64,000 bases of DNA from Neptunicoccus cionae (GTDB lineage: Bacteria > Pseudomonadota > Alphaproteobacteria > Rhodobacterales > Rhodobacteraceae). A model generated the notes under the pieces. That model saw only the letters and a program-made list of their open reading frames with translations, was not told the DNA's origin and did not search any database. The position numbers and the translations under genes are program-made. The stretch lies in the NCBI RefSeq assembly GCF_014643735.1, contig NZ_BMKA01000010.1, forward strand, positions 17,797 through 81,796, read 5' to 3'. Shown piece after piece: positions 43,718-52,725 of the stretch; positions within the stretch are counted from its first letter, which is position 1, and each line of letters opens with the position of its first letter.

Positions 43718-43924
43718 TTAGTCCTGCGGTTCCTTCGAACTCGGCGGGAACATCACCAGCTCCGAAACCGCGACCGGAAAGTCGAGCTTGAGGCTGAAGA
43801 ACTCCGAGCCGTCCCCGTTGCGGGTGTTGCGGAACATGGCACCCACGCGTTGGAAGCGAGTGCGTTCCTGGCCGTCATTGTCGGTGAACTTGACGGGAAC
43901 GGTGGCGACGTAGTGGTTGGTCAT
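43718..43924 (-). CDS. Small protein of unknown function, 68 aa
   Basis: A 68-residue protein starting MTNHYVATVPVKFTDNDGQERTR, with GGAGAT 9 nt upstream of the ATG. The sequence is beta-rich with RVGAMFRNTRNGDGSEFFSLKLDFPVAV and no known domain name. The frame runs further upstream but without protein-like sequence. Such small proteins are common beside transfer genes. Confidence 0.65.
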   Translation of the reverse strand: MTNHYVATVPVKFTDNDGQERTRFQRVGAMFRNTRNGDGSEFFSLKLDFPVAVSELVMFPPSSKEPQD

Positions 43925-44454
43925 TTGGGTATCTCCTTTTTGCGATGGGGATCTCACAGCACGGGGGCAAGAGGCCCGGTCGCAAGCGCAAATGCGGAGG
44001 GTCCGCGCCAAAGGCGTGGAAGCCGTATTTGTGCTTGCCGGAGCGAAGCGGAGGGCACGGCCGGACCGACCCCGTGCGATCCACATCAGTGAGCAAAAAG
44101 GTGTGACTCGGATGGCCAGTCCCATCACGCAGACGCCACTGGCCTCGTTCATGTCGAGGCGACGCGCCCGGTGGGTTCACACCGCCACATACGGGGGCCA
44201 TGTTCCGGATTGCCATCGATCTGGAGGGGCTGCTCTTCTGCCTCAAGCTCGGCTTTTAGAGCGAGGTATGACTGCGTGGTGAAGGTCCCTCTTTGCGATG
44301 ACCCCAAGCCAATCCACCGGGTATGGGTTGCTGGCAGGGGACCCGGAAACAAGGGTTCAGGAGTAAAGGACAGTGTCGGGCAGTGGTCAGTTCAAGAATT
44401 CTGCGAGCGGTCTGCCAGTAGCACGAAGCAGAGCAACGATCATCGCCTCGACTA
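43925..44454. other. Gene-poor 530-bp stretch
   Basis: No convincing gene. A - strand frame at 44149-44352 contains TTQSYLALKAELEAEEQPLQ and could be a small gene or a remnant, but it lacks a clear ribosome site. No strong repeat or promoter was identified. Confidence 0.4.
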
Positions 44455-45471
44455 TTACGCGCCCAAGCTTTCGAGGATGGACTTCGTCTCCGGCATGCGC
44501 TTCAGCGAATTGTCGATGTGTGCGCGCCAGCGCGGGCCGACCTCTAGTGCGGTGGCATAAGCCTGGGCCAGATCATCAGGGCGGTCCTCGGCCATTGCCT
44601 CGATCAGGAAGGCCGCTTGCTCTCGATCCTTGGCCGACTTGAGGCTGCCGGCCCCGTCACGCCGCCGATCGGCGATGATCAGCTTGTGGATCGCATAGCG
44701 CTCTGGACGCGGGACCTGCACGAGAATGCCGGATCGATAGATCGCCGCCGCATGGATCGGCTCGGCGATCAGGAAGTTGAGATAGTTCAATCCTTGGGCG
44801 TTAACGCCCAATGCTGGCAGATCCCGGATGGTCTCATCTCCGAACGCCGGAGTGAGAAACTCGACCAACTGGCCACTGCCACCCTGGGCCCATCGCCAAG
44901 TCCGACCTTGGTCAAGAGCCGGTAAGGGATCAAATTTGAGTGCCGCGAAGGTCTCGGCCAAACCCGGATCGGCCTGATCCTGCAAGGCGACGCTGAGCTT
45001 CTCGAATTGCGCGATGTCGATATCGCCGGTGTTGGCCATGCCGCCCAGGGGCAGGCGGACGCCAAGCTCGCCTTCATAGAGCCGGAACGCATTCGTCCCG
45101 ACAATCGTACCGCCCAGCCGGAAGGTCCCGGCACCTGCCATTGCGGAGAGGATCGAGCCGGTCGCCCGGTCGGTCGGCGTCATGCCTTCGGCGCGCAAGA
45201 GTCGGACCAGCCGCGACCGCTCAGCCTGTCGGTCCTTGGCAGTCGCGCGCAGCTCCTCGATACGCTCGATGCGCGCGCGCGTCTCATCACTGTTTTCGCC
45301 GATATAGATGAAGCGCATCTCGGTTCCGACACGGCGGGCCGCGTACCAGTAGGCCTTGTCGCCGCGCTCTTTAAGCGTTGGTTTGCCCTCCACACCGGAT
45401 AGGGCGTCATCCTTCAGGAGCCGCACCAGATCGGTGTAGGCGCTCATCGCGATACTGCTAAGAGGGGTCAT
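44455..45471 (-). CDS. GSU2403-like nucleotidyltransferase-fold protein
   Basis: A 338-residue protein. The N-terminal part has AYWYAARRVGTEMRFIYIGENSDET and a helical arginine-rich linker; the middle has GTFRLGGTIVGTNAFRLYE then NTGDIDIAQFEKLSV, in which the G-G and DID pattern matches a nucleotidyltransferase active site. The C-terminal helices include RYAIHKLIIADRRR and AAFLIEAMAEDRP. This matches the family annotated GSU2403 and is reminiscent of AbiEii-like toxins. It stands alone with no visible antitoxin. ATG 45471 is chosen over 45480 from the position of GGAA. Confidence 0.7.
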   Translation of the reverse strand: MTPLSSIAMSAYTDLVRLLKDDALSGVEGKPTLKERGDKAYWYAARRVGTEMRFIYIGENSDETRARIERIEELRATAKDRQAERSRLVRLLRAEGMTPTDRATGSILSAMAGAGTFRLGGTIVGTNAFRLYEGELGVRLPLGGMANTGDIDIAQFEKLSVALQDQADPGLAETFAALKFDPLPALDQGRTWRWAQGGSGQLVEFLTPAFGDETIRDLPALGVNAQGLNYLNFLIAEPIHAAAIYRSGILVQVPRPERYAIHKLIIADRRRDGAGSLKSAKDREQAAFLIEAMAEDRPDDLAQAYATALEVGPRWRAHIDNSLKRMPETKSILESLGA

Positions 45472-45683
45472 GCCTATCATTTCCAAATTTTGCTTGGCAC
45501 ACATATACCTATCAAAACAGGAAATTGCTAGGCAAGGCGAAAAATAGACTTCAGCGATGCGCGCTCCGCACCTCAAGACCACCCCGAAACCGGACACCAG
45601 GAAACGCAAAGGCCAGGCCCCCACTGACACGTCTCTTGATCAGCGTTGAGCGATGAAGCAGCGACACCCGCCTCTGAGAAACG

Positions 45684-45709
45684 AAAAAGGGCCGCGCCAC
45701 GCGCGACCC
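45684..45709 (-). terminator. Terminator after the DUF2493 gene
   Basis: On the - strand GGGTCGCGC and GCGCGGCCC form a 9-bp stem with a 3-nt loop, followed by TTTTT (45688-45684). It lies directly after the DUF2493 gene stop. Confidence 0.75.
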
Positions 45710-45716
45710 TCTCAGT

Positions 45717-46646
45717 TCATGTCTCCGAAGTCTTCTTCGCCGGATCGGCGACCCGCATGACCGTCAGCCCTTTCGCCTCGGCCTTCTGCCCGAGGTTCAG
45801 CGCCACGCCATTGCCGCCGAAGAGAACAACCCCCGTCGCGGCAAACTTGTCGTCCAGCAACTCGTCGTTGCACTTGAAGGGTGCCGCCCGCCCGTGTGCA
45901 GACCAGCGCGGATCGAACCGGGCCTGCGCGACCCCACGCGCCCGGGCCCACCGGGCCGCGATCATCTCCGCCCCATGCTTGCCACCCTTGTGGCAGAGGA
46001 AGATTTCCTGATTGCGGTTCTGTTTGATCCGCTCGCGAACCTTGTCGAGCGTGTTGAAGATCACATCGATATCGGTCCAGTCGGTCGCGCCCGAGACGAT
46101 CAAGGGGACCCCCTCGACCTTCGACTTCGCAGCCGTCTCGCGATCATGCTGCTCCAGGAGCTGACGGGCCTCGAAGACGGCCCCGGTCTCTTGCGCCCGA
46201 GCGCTGGCGCGTGACCCTGCCGCCGGGATGAAGGCATGGCCCGTCTCGATCTCGTAGCATTCCGCCGCCGCCTCGCTCATCACCTCGATGGCGCTGACGA
46301 TCTCCCGCAGGTGCAGGAAGCGGGCTTGCGCTTCTTCGAGAGCAGTTTCAGCAATCTCCGATCCATCGTGGGATTTTGCCAGGGCACCGATCTTGTCGGC
46401 GGTGCGATCCACTTCCTTGCCAAGCGCCACCTTGCGCCGCTGCAGGATCGTGGCGAGCCCGTGGGCCAGCGGTTCGATTTCTGCCTCGAGGCCGGTGCTG
46501 CGCAACTGCCCGAGCAAGGTCTCGAAGGTTTCGCGGATGATGCTGTCCTTCAGGATGTGATCTTCCGGGATCGGCAGATGGGCGTCCTTCTCGGTCAGCC
46601 CGAAAAGCTCGATGGTCTCGTAGGTGTTCGCTTGATCGTAAGCCAT
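45717..46646 (-). CDS. DUF2493 / SLOG-domain protein
   Basis: A 309-residue protein with a helical N-terminal part (AEIEPLAHGLATILQRRKVALGKEVD) and a C-terminal DUF2493 (YspA/cpYpsA-like SLOG) nucleotide-binding domain containing FLCHKGGKHGAEMIAARWA near residue 217 and VLFGGNGVALNL near residue 272. GGAG lies before ATG 46646. It is common on plasmids of this group; a ligand has not been assigned. Confidence 0.8.
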   Translation of the reverse strand: MAYDQANTYETIELFGLTEKDAHLPIPEDHILKDSIIRETFETLLGQLRSTGLEAEIEPLAHGLATILQRRKVALGKEVDRTADKIGALAKSHDGSEIAETALEEAQARFLHLREIVSAIEVMSEAAAECYEIETGHAFIPAAGSRASARAQETGAVFEARQLLEQHDRETAAKSKVEGVPLIVSGATDWTDIDVIFNTLDKVRERIKQNRNQEIFLCHKGGKHGAEMIAARWARARGVAQARFDPRWSAHGRAAPFKCNDELLDDKFAATGVVLFGGNGVALNLGQKAEAKGLTVMRVADPAKKTSET

Positions 46647-47237
46647 GTTCATTCTCCAGATATTGGGTTCGACCACCACGTGAGTGTGGTGGCATGGCCG
46701 AATGTCTGGTTTCCGAATCTGCCCGGGTCAGGGACGGCGCAGCCGCCGGCTTGCCGGGCGCAAAAGTTTTCCGAGCGCAGCACCCGACACATGCGCGCGC
46801 TCACGCACGGGTTCACTCCGCGCCACAGGCCCCGCCCTCGTCGAAAAGTTTTGCGATCCTTGAGGCGGGCTGATTTGGGGGCCATCCGGAGGATATGCTT
46901 CCGCGCTCATGTGTGTGTGTTTTGACGGTAGGTTTGCCCGACACGAGCAGGCAAACGGCGCGAGCGGACGCGGAAGACGGATGGAGCGGCGGGATCGTTT
47001 TGCCCAGCAAAACAGACCGCAGCGCAATCCGGCGGAGCGGCCGGGGAGCGACGTGCTCGCGAGACGGGCAAACCGGGATGCCGGGTGCTGCGCCGCGGTG
47101 AGGCCGCATGGCCGAATGCGCGACGGACCGAAGGGCCGTTCTCACCTGCGACACGCGAAGCCGAACAGGGGAGGCCGCAAGGCTAAACCAAAGAAAAACT
47201 TGGCAACAAGTTCCTTCAAGCAAGCCGAATAAACAAG
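46647..47237. other. GC-rich noncoding stretch with small palindromes
   Basis: About 590 bp without a supported gene. GTTTGCC/GGCAAAC (46932-46956) and GTTTTGC/GCAAAAC (46997-47013, 3-nt loop) are perfect inverted pairs. A + strand frame at 46909-47232 is open but its arginine-rich product looks like chance translation of GC-rich DNA. Confidence 0.45.
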
Positions 47238-47723
47238 TTAGTGTCTCGCAAGGCGCCTATTGATCTCCCTGATGGGAAGTCTGCATCTTGGGTGATCACG
47301 AACCGCTTCGAGACCCGACATGAGGAGGGCGGTCGAACAAACCTCGTGACGTTCCATCTCATCGAAGACCCACAAGACGCCGTGCATCGCGATTTCTTGG
47401 CGCTCGGCCTCAGCCCTGAGCGCACCGTCTCCGGTAAGGAGAACCCAATCCCTTCCAGCCGCCAGGCAAAATGCAAAGACATCTGGCGTCGATAACATAG
47501 CTTTCGCCCGCTTCAGCTCTGTCGCACGTGCGGTTTCTTCTGGCGTGAGCTCTTCCACTCTCAGACCCAGATCGATCAGATCAGGACCCATCCAGTCGAG
47601 GAGTTCCGCTTCATAAAGAATATCTGGGACAACAAAATCATAGGGGAGATCAAAGAGCCTCGCCGTCAGCGAGGCTCTTTCAATGTCGATCAGGACGGAG
47701 GTATCAGAAACAAGAACTTGCAC
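47238..47723 (-). CDS. PIN-domain protein, probable toxin
   Basis: A 161-residue PIN-type nuclease. The N-terminal VSDTSVLIDIERASL has the first aspartate at residue 7, STPDVFAFCLAA lies near residue 80 and WVLLTGDGALRAEA near residue 93, giving the acidic active site. It follows the HTH-ImmA gene by 7 bp. A PIN partner for an HTH-ImmA protein is a known toxin-antitoxin arrangement, so the preceding gene is the probable antitoxin. Confidence 0.78.
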   Translation of the reverse strand: MQVLVSDTSVLIDIERASLTARLFDLPYDFVVPDILYEAELLDWMGPDLIDLGLRVEELTPEETARATELKRAKAMLSTPDVFAFCLAAGRDWVLLTGDGALRAEAERQEIAMHGVLWVFDEMERHEVCSTALLMSGLEAVRDHPRCRLPIREINRRLARH

Positions 47724-47730
47724 ATGGGCA

Positions 47731-48792
47731 CTATGCCATGTGGTCCAACCGTTCTTCCAGTTCTTTTACTCGTATTTCGAGAAGCTCAGCCGCGCGAGAC
47801 AACCCAATCAATCCCTCGGAGAGGGCACGAAAACACAACCTCTGAAAGCGGTCCGGTTCTTCTCGCTCCCACGGAATGGAATTTGGCTCCTCGAACGGCT
47901 CATCCCGCCAACCACGTTGCTTATAGACCTTGAACAGGCGCGCAAAGGTTGCCTGGTTGATAATCTCCAAATCCTTGCATCGATACGTCAGCGCTTGAAT
48001 GCTGACGCCAAACCGATCCTTCAGACTAATGAGCTCACCAATGCTTATGTCCGTTCTGCGGGCACCAATCTCCTGCCGTAGCACTTCTGCCGGAACGAGG
48101 AATGCACCAGCAAATCGATTTGCGGCGCGTTCTGAATCGCACCCTTCGGCGACTTTAAGAACCATGTGGCCCAATTCGTGAGCTAAACTGAAGCGCTTCC
48201 GCTCAGACCAGGTCTTCTTCTTGATCATGATAACACGGGCGGAGTGATGCTCTTTTCGACGCACTTTCGCCGCAAGCCCGTCAATCCGATCGACATCCAA
48301 AGATAGCACTTTGATCCCGTGCTCCTCGAGGAGTTCGGCAAGCATTGGAATCGGGTCATGACCCAGCTGCCAAGAAGCACGCATGTTGCGAGCCGCGTCC
48401 TCGGCATCACGAACATCGGCCACCCAATAGGGTGCTTCGTGCGGGGCATCCCATTCCTGGCTCGAAAGATTCAGCAAGCTTTCGACAGCTAGGTACTTTT
48501 CAACCATATTGAGCGTCTTGGCTTCGATCGTCGCGATCTCTTTGGCTGACGAGCTGGCTGACTTGCGAAACTCAACGCCCTCCAACTCAAGCTCATCATC
48601 GCTGAGCAGGAAATCCACAGAGACGCCGAGTGCTCGGGCAAGACTCAGCAGCACGCCCGATCCAGGCATGCCTTCATTGCGCTCGTACTTGCCTATGGCT
48701 TGAGCGGACACCTTGTTCTCCATGGCATCGGAAAGTGCACGTAGCGAGAGGCCAGATGCCGCCCGGGCTCCTTTGAGTCTCTTGCCAATCAT
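47731..48792 (-). CDS. HTH-ImmA/IrrE protein, probable antitoxin
   Basis: A 353-residue protein joining an N-terminal XRE helix-turn-helix (SLRALSDAMENKVSAQAIGKYERNEG) to an ImmA/IrrE-like domain with LAHELGHMVLK near residue 204. The zinc-protease motif HELGH is intact. Three TGTAAAC-type sites upstream are likely its operators. It differs from the two-gene ImmA pair at 32 kb by being one polypeptide. Confidence 0.82.
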   Translation of the reverse strand: MIGKRLKGARAASGLSLRALSDAMENKVSAQAIGKYERNEGMPGSGVLLSLARALGVSVDFLLSDDELELEGVEFRKSASSSAKEIATIEAKTLNMVEKYLAVESLLNLSSQEWDAPHEAPYWVADVRDAEDAARNMRASWQLGHDPIPMLAELLEEHGIKVLSLDVDRIDGLAAKVRRKEHHSARVIMIKKKTWSERKRFSLAHELGHMVLKVAEGCDSERAANRFAGAFLVPAEVLRQEIGARRTDISIGELISLKDRFGVSIQALTYRCKDLEIINQATFARLFKVYKQRGWRDEPFEEPNSIPWEREEPDRFQRLCFRALSEGLIGLSRAAELLEIRVKELEERLDHMA

Positions 48793-48811
48793 AACGTCCT
48801 CCCAGTGGGTG

Positions 48812-48921
48812 GTTTACATTTCACCCATATGATTGATATTTTGTAAACTACAACGCTTGAAAGCGCGGCAGATTGTCCCTAAGTTGTAACACGAAGCCAA
48901 AACGAAGGCAAATTTGTAAAC
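48812..48921. promoter_or_regulatory. Three TGTAAAC sites between the TA pair and CBASS
   Basis: GTTTACA at 48812-48818 and TGTAAAC at 48842-48848 form a perfect 7-bp inverted pair; a third TGTAAAC is at 48915-48921. All lie in the 181-bp gap between the divergent HTH-ImmA and CBASS genes, so one regulator could act on both. Confidence 0.55.
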
Positions 48922-48973
48922 CGCCAAGTCGCCCCAAGAGGCGCTGAACAGGCAAAGAACCGAGGAAGCAGCC

Positions 48974-49879
48974 ATGAACGCACCGTTTGCGGGCGACCTG
49001 CCGAAAGGAATTCAGAAGATTACGGCACTGCCGGACCCCGGTCTGGCAGAACTCTGGGACTCAATCATCGTCGAAGCCGAGATGAAGGAGCGCCTGCTCT
49101 CTCAGGCGGTGCTAAATTTCACAATGCGACCAAAGATGAGCCGAGCCGTGTTGCCGCTCCATGGCGTCCTTCTCCTGGTTGGCGCACCCGGGACGGGCAA
49201 GACTTCGCTCGCGCGAGGGTTGGCCAACCGAACAGCGGCGGCTTTCAAGGGTGGAAGCTTTCAACTGGTTGAGGTGGAAGCGCATGGATTGACGAGTTCC
49301 GCCATGGGGAAAACGCAACGGGCGGTTTCTGACCTTTTTGCGCAGACCCTCTCAGAACTTGCTAATGCAGGTCCGACGATTGTGCTGCTGGATGAGGTGG
49401 AAACACTTGCGGTCGACCGGTCTAGGCTCAGCCTTGATGCCAACCCTGTTGACATTCATCGAGCCACGGACGCCGTACTGGTACAGCTCGACCTGCTGGC
49501 AGAATCTCACAAAAACCTGCTATTTGTGGCGACCAGTAACTACCCGGAAGCCGTGGACGATGCCTTCGTTTCCCGATGCGATCTGGTACTTGAAGTACCT
49601 CTTCCAGGGAAAGAAGCCTGCAAGACGATTTTGCGGGAGTGTCTCTTGGGGCTTGGCAGCACCTATCCTGAGATTGAAGAGCTGACCAAGGACCATGGCT
49701 TCGATACATGCGCCGGCGAATTCGTCGGTCTTGACGGAAGGGCGATCCGAAAAACGGTTGCGAACGCGCTCGCCTCGAACACTCAGGTGGCACTGAACCC
49801 CGGCTCGGTAACACTGTCTCAGTTGGTAAAAGCCGCGAAATCAGCCCAAATCAACAAAAAAGCAAATCGGGGGAAGTGA
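48974..49879 (+). CDS. cap6: CBASS TRIP13/Pch2-like AAA+ ATPase (Cap6)
   Basis: A 301-residue AAA+ remodeller. Walker A GAPGTGKT lies at residues 70-77, Walker B LLDEVETL at 138-145, and the sensor/arginine-finger region VATSNYPEAVDDAFVSRCD near 177. It belongs to the bacterial TRIP13 group, which disassembles HORMA-CD-NTase complexes to hold type III CBASS in check. GAGGAAG precedes the ATG. It is first in a five-gene operon. Confidence 0.88.
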   Translation: MNAPFAGDLPKGIQKITALPDPGLAELWDSIIVEAEMKERLLSQAVLNFTMRPKMSRAVLPLHGVLLLVGAPGTGKTSLARGLANRTAAAFKGGSFQLVEVEAHGLTSSAMGKTQRAVSDLFAQTLSELANAGPTIVLLDEVETLAVDRSRLSLDANPVDIHRATDAVLVQLDLLAESHKNLLFVATSNYPEAVDDAFVSRCDLVLEVPLPGKEACKTILRECLLGLGSTYPEIEELTKDHGFDTCAGEFVGLDGRAIRKTVANALASNTQVALNPGSVTLSQLVKAAKSAQINKKANRGK

Positions 49880-50349
49880 TGGCAACTGTAACCCGCAGAA
49901 CATTCCGGAGCTCACCGCATCGCGACGCCGTGGCCACATGGGCGACCATCAGCGACTTGCTCACCCGGACAAATACCGGCGCGCAACAGGAACTCGGCAT
50001 TGTCGCTGGCATTGCAAGCAGCGTTATCGCGGACAAAGCCTGCGAAAACTCACCAATCATTGTCAGCTGTGAGGGACCGCAAACGCGCATCTACTGCATT
50101 TACGACGACGATGCGATCGATGGGTCGGATGCAAACGAAGACGTGCTCGGTTTTGATCCGCTGAAAGGTGATTGGTCGATTTCACTGCCATGTGAACCCG
50201 ATGACCTCGATTGGGTCCAATCAGCTCTGAAACAGAAGGGTGAGCGCATCACGGCCCGCGACAAAACTGAAACCAAGAAGCAAGACACCATGAACAGTTC
50301 GCAAGGTGCGGCGCTCGAAATTGATCTCGAGGGGTTGTTGAAACCATGA
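49879..50349 (+). CDS. cap8: Second CBASS HORMA-like protein (Cap8 position)
   Basis: A 156-residue protein between the TRIP13 and HORMA genes. It has [42 protein letters not shown] and a polar, flexible C-terminal tail. Type III CBASS operons with two HORMA genes encode such a divergent second protein, whose tail can serve as closure peptide for the first. The ATG overlaps the Cap6 stop; a GTG at 49876 is also possible. Assignment is by position and size more than by motif. Confidence 0.6.
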   Translation: MATVTRRTFRSSPHRDAVATWATISDLLTRTNTGAQQELGIVAGIASSVIADKACENSPIIVSCEGPQTRIYCIYDDDAIDGSDANEDVLGFDPLKGDWSISLPCEPDDLDWVQSALKQKGERITARDKTETKKQDTMNSSQGAALEIDLEGLLKP

Positions 50350-50849
50350 CATCGGTCATCACGTATTCCCGCACCCAGTCCGTCACGTATGTGGCCGACA
50401 ACGTCCTAAAAAGTCTGAAGGATATCATTAGGCTAAGCGGCATGAACCCGGCCAACCTTATGGACACGGCCGAGAGCAAAATGCGGGCACTGAAGACCTG
50501 GCTAGGCACTGGTGATCTCGAACGGATTACGCTGGAAATCTACGATCCCAGAACTGACAAGCTAGTTCGCAAGTGGGATATCGAGGTGACATACAGCTGG
50601 TCGGCCGGAGACGGATCGTTTTACACCGACACGGATCAGTTGAGGTTTGCAATCAAGAAAGCGGGGCTTGCGCCAGAAAACGCCGCATATCGCGTGCTCC
50701 TTTACACCAGAGATGGCAGGCCAGACGTCGAAGGTTGGAGCCCCACGACAGCCCGCTCCACCGATGGCATGGTTCGCCAAAGTCTCGGGTCCACAATTGA
50801 ACACAATGGATTGGGCGCTTCGGCGTCCTATTGGAGGCAGGCATCATGA
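50346..50849 (+). CDS. cap7: CBASS HORMA-domain protein (Cap7)
   Basis: A 167-residue bacterial HORMA protein. The segment [21 protein letters not shown] begins the fold and [28 protein letters not shown] gives its central beta-sheet; [19 protein letters not shown] forms the C-terminal safety-belt area. On sensing a phage peptide it would bind and activate the CD-NTase. Both ends overlap neighbours by 4 bp. Confidence 0.82.
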   Translation: MTSVITYSRTQSVTYVADNVLKSLKDIIRLSGMNPANLMDTAESKMRALKTWLGTGDLERITLEIYDPRTDKLVRKWDIEVTYSWSAGDGSFYTDTDQLRFAIKKAGLAPENAAYRVLLYTRDGRPDVEGWSPTTARSTDGMVRQSLGSTIEHNGLGASASYWRQAS

Positions 50850-51745
50850 TTTCACTCCCGGACGCATTCAAGAAATTCAAAAGCCGAATGGAGTTGAACG
50901 AAAAGGAGCGGCAGAACGCATCCAAGCGTCAGAAAGAAGTCCGCGAACACCTGGATGCCGCCTTTCGGATTGACCGCAGCTTTTTGACAGGAAGCTATGC
51001 CCGCTGGACCAAAACCAAGCCACTGAAGGATGTCGATATCTTCTTCGTTCTCGGAGAGGATGAAGAACACTATCGAGACAAACACCCCGACAAGATACTG
51101 ACCGCGTTCCACGACACGCTGGTTGACGTTTATGGAAGAAGCGCCGTCAAAAAACAGGGCCGCTCCGTGGGTGTGGACTTTGGTGTTGTCGTCGATTCCG
51201 ACGACAACACAGATTATCGGGTTGTAAGCGTGGATACTGTGCCCGCATTCGCAAAGGGAGACGACTACGAAATCCCAAACAACACAACCGGGAAGTGGAT
51301 GGGCACAAACCCCGAAATTCATGCACAGAAAGCCGTCGAAGCCCACCAAGCCTATGGCAATGAGTGGAAGGGCTTGGTGCGCATGGTCAAGTACTGGAAC
51401 CAGAACAGCCGCCACGGAGAAAAACCCATCAAGCCGTCCTTTCTGATCGAGGTGATGGCGATGGAATGCCTTCATGGTGGTTGGGGAGGTTCACACGACC
51501 GCGAAATCCAAGCGTTCTTCGCGACGCTGCGCGACCGAATTCACGAGGATTGGCCAGATCCGGCCGGGCTCGGGTCTCCTGTTAGCGATCGAATGGACGC
51601 GGCGATGGTAAAGCGCGCCCAGACAATTCTGGATCAGGCAAACCGCGACATCGCTGCCGCAATCCACTTGGCGCGCCAGGGAAAGAACGGAGACGCTCTG
51701 AAAGCGTGGCGCGCTTTCTTCGGACCAAAATTCCCGCTGTCTTAG
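50846..51745 (+). CDS. CBASS CD-NTase (cyclic oligonucleotide synthase)
   Basis: A 299-residue cGAS/DncV-like nucleotidyltransferase. The active site is [16 protein letters not shown] with Asp62 and Asp64, and a third aspartate near 130 in VSVDTVPAF. It resembles clade C/D enzymes that make cyclic tri-AMP for NucC. ATG 50846 has GGAGG upstream and overlaps the HORMA stop; the frame upstream (MEAGI) is not needed. Confidence 0.88.
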   Translation: MISLPDAFKKFKSRMELNEKERQNASKRQKEVREHLDAAFRIDRSFLTGSYARWTKTKPLKDVDIFFVLGEDEEHYRDKHPDKILTAFHDTLVDVYGRSAVKKQGRSVGVDFGVVVDSDDNTDYRVVSVDTVPAFAKGDDYEIPNNTTGKWMGTNPEIHAQKAVEAHQAYGNEWKGLVRMVKYWNQNSRHGEKPIKPSFLIEVMAMECLHGGWGGSHDREIQAFFATLRDRIHEDWPDPAGLGSPVSDRMDAAMVKRAQTILDQANRDIAAAIHLARQGKNGDALKAWRAFFGPKFPLS

Positions 51746-51757
51746 AAGGAAAAATTA

Positions 51758-52480
51758 ATGGCTGAATGGTCGCTATCACAACTTCTATCGTCGTTGCACG
51801 AGGATATTCAGCATCGGCTGTCGACAGCGCGAAAGTCGTTCAAGCATCCTGTTGCGAAAGGAGATGCCAGCGAAGCCATATGGATGGGCATGCTCGCCCA
51901 GTACCTGCCCGAAAGGTATCAGGTCGCAAGCGCACACGTGGTGGACAGCCAGGGAAACTTCAGCGACCAGATTGATGCCGTGGTCTTTGACCGCCAGTAT
52001 TCGCCATTCATCTTCACGTACGAAGAACAACTCATCGTTCCAGCTGAGAGCGTCTATGCAGTATTCGAGGCAAAGCAGACGGCAGATGCCGGTCTTGTGA
52101 AGTATGCCCAAGACAAGGTCGCATCTGTCCGAAACCTGCATCGGACCAGCCTACCAATCCCGCATGCTGGCGGGGTCTACCCACCAAAACAACTCATTCC
52201 CATCATTGGCGGGCTTCTGACATTCGAGAGCGAGTGGAAACCTCCCTTGGGTGCATCGTTCGAAAGGGTCCTAAACGAAGGCGAAGATGATAGACGGTTG
52301 GACATCGGGTGTGTTGCCTCCCACGGGCATTTTGTGTTCGACGAAGACAAGGGTTACGACCTGGTTGAGGGTGCGAAACCGGCAACTGCCTTCTTGTTCG
52401 CGTTGATCTCGCACCTCCAGTTCAGCGGCACTGTGCCGATGATCGATATCGACGCCTATGGAGATTGGCTGACCAAATAG
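51758..52480 (+). CDS. nucC: CBASS effector nuclease NucC
   Basis: A 240-residue endonuclease. The opening WSLSQLLSSLHEDIQ and the catalytic set Asp73 (DQIDAVVFD), Glu104 and Lys106 (VFEAKQ) match the numbering recalled for NucC of E. coli. The C-terminal ATAFLFALISHLQFSGTVPMIDIDAYG is also diagnostic. NucC trimers bind a cyclic tri-nucleotide and then degrade DNA, killing the infected cell. AAGGA lies 10 nt upstream. It ends the operon. Confidence 0.92.
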   Translation: MAEWSLSQLLSSLHEDIQHRLSTARKSFKHPVAKGDASEAIWMGMLAQYLPERYQVASAHVVDSQGNFSDQIDAVVFDRQYSPFIFTYEEQLIVPAESVYAVFEAKQTADAGLVKYAQDKVASVRNLHRTSLPIPHAGGVYPPKQLIPIIGGLLTFESEWKPPLGASFERVLNEGEDDRRLDIGCVASHGHFVFDEDKGYDLVEGAKPATAFLFALISHLQFSGTVPMIDIDAYGDWLTK

Positions 52481-52481
52481 T

Positions 52482-52546
52482 TGCCGCAAAGGTTCTCTAT
52501 CTGCGGCCGTCAATTCAAGGGCGTATTTCGGTCTCATCGGGTTCAT
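52482..52546 (-). pseudogene. Possible IS630-type transposase N-terminal remnant
   Basis: The - strand encodes MRPKYALELTAADREPLRQL close to a ribosome-site-like GGAGAG, then runs into the nucC end. The pattern Y-L-LT--DRE-L--L resembles the start of IS630-family transposases. Only about 20 codons remain, so this is a weak call. Confidence 0.35.
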
Positions 52547-52725
52547 GGTTCTCTCCGAGGTCGGTGTTGCCGCCTCATAGTGGCGTCGGGGACTGGTGCC
52601 TCAAAACGGTCCGCTGCGAGGTCGCCTGGGGTCAGGCGCATCGACATTCGACAGCGAGGTCATCCTGCCACCGTCCCGATGGGACGTCTTTACACCCGGA
52701 CGGGCGTATTCGGTTTTGAGCTATC

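Noticed and set aside
46909-47232. 107-aa + strand frame in the GC-rich gap
   Set aside because: Arginine-rich chance-like composition, no good ribosome site; kept as noncoding.
49876-50349. Unrelated regulator inside CBASS
   Set aside because: No DNA-binding motif; size and place fit the second HORMA-type gene of type III CBASS better, though with moderate confidence.
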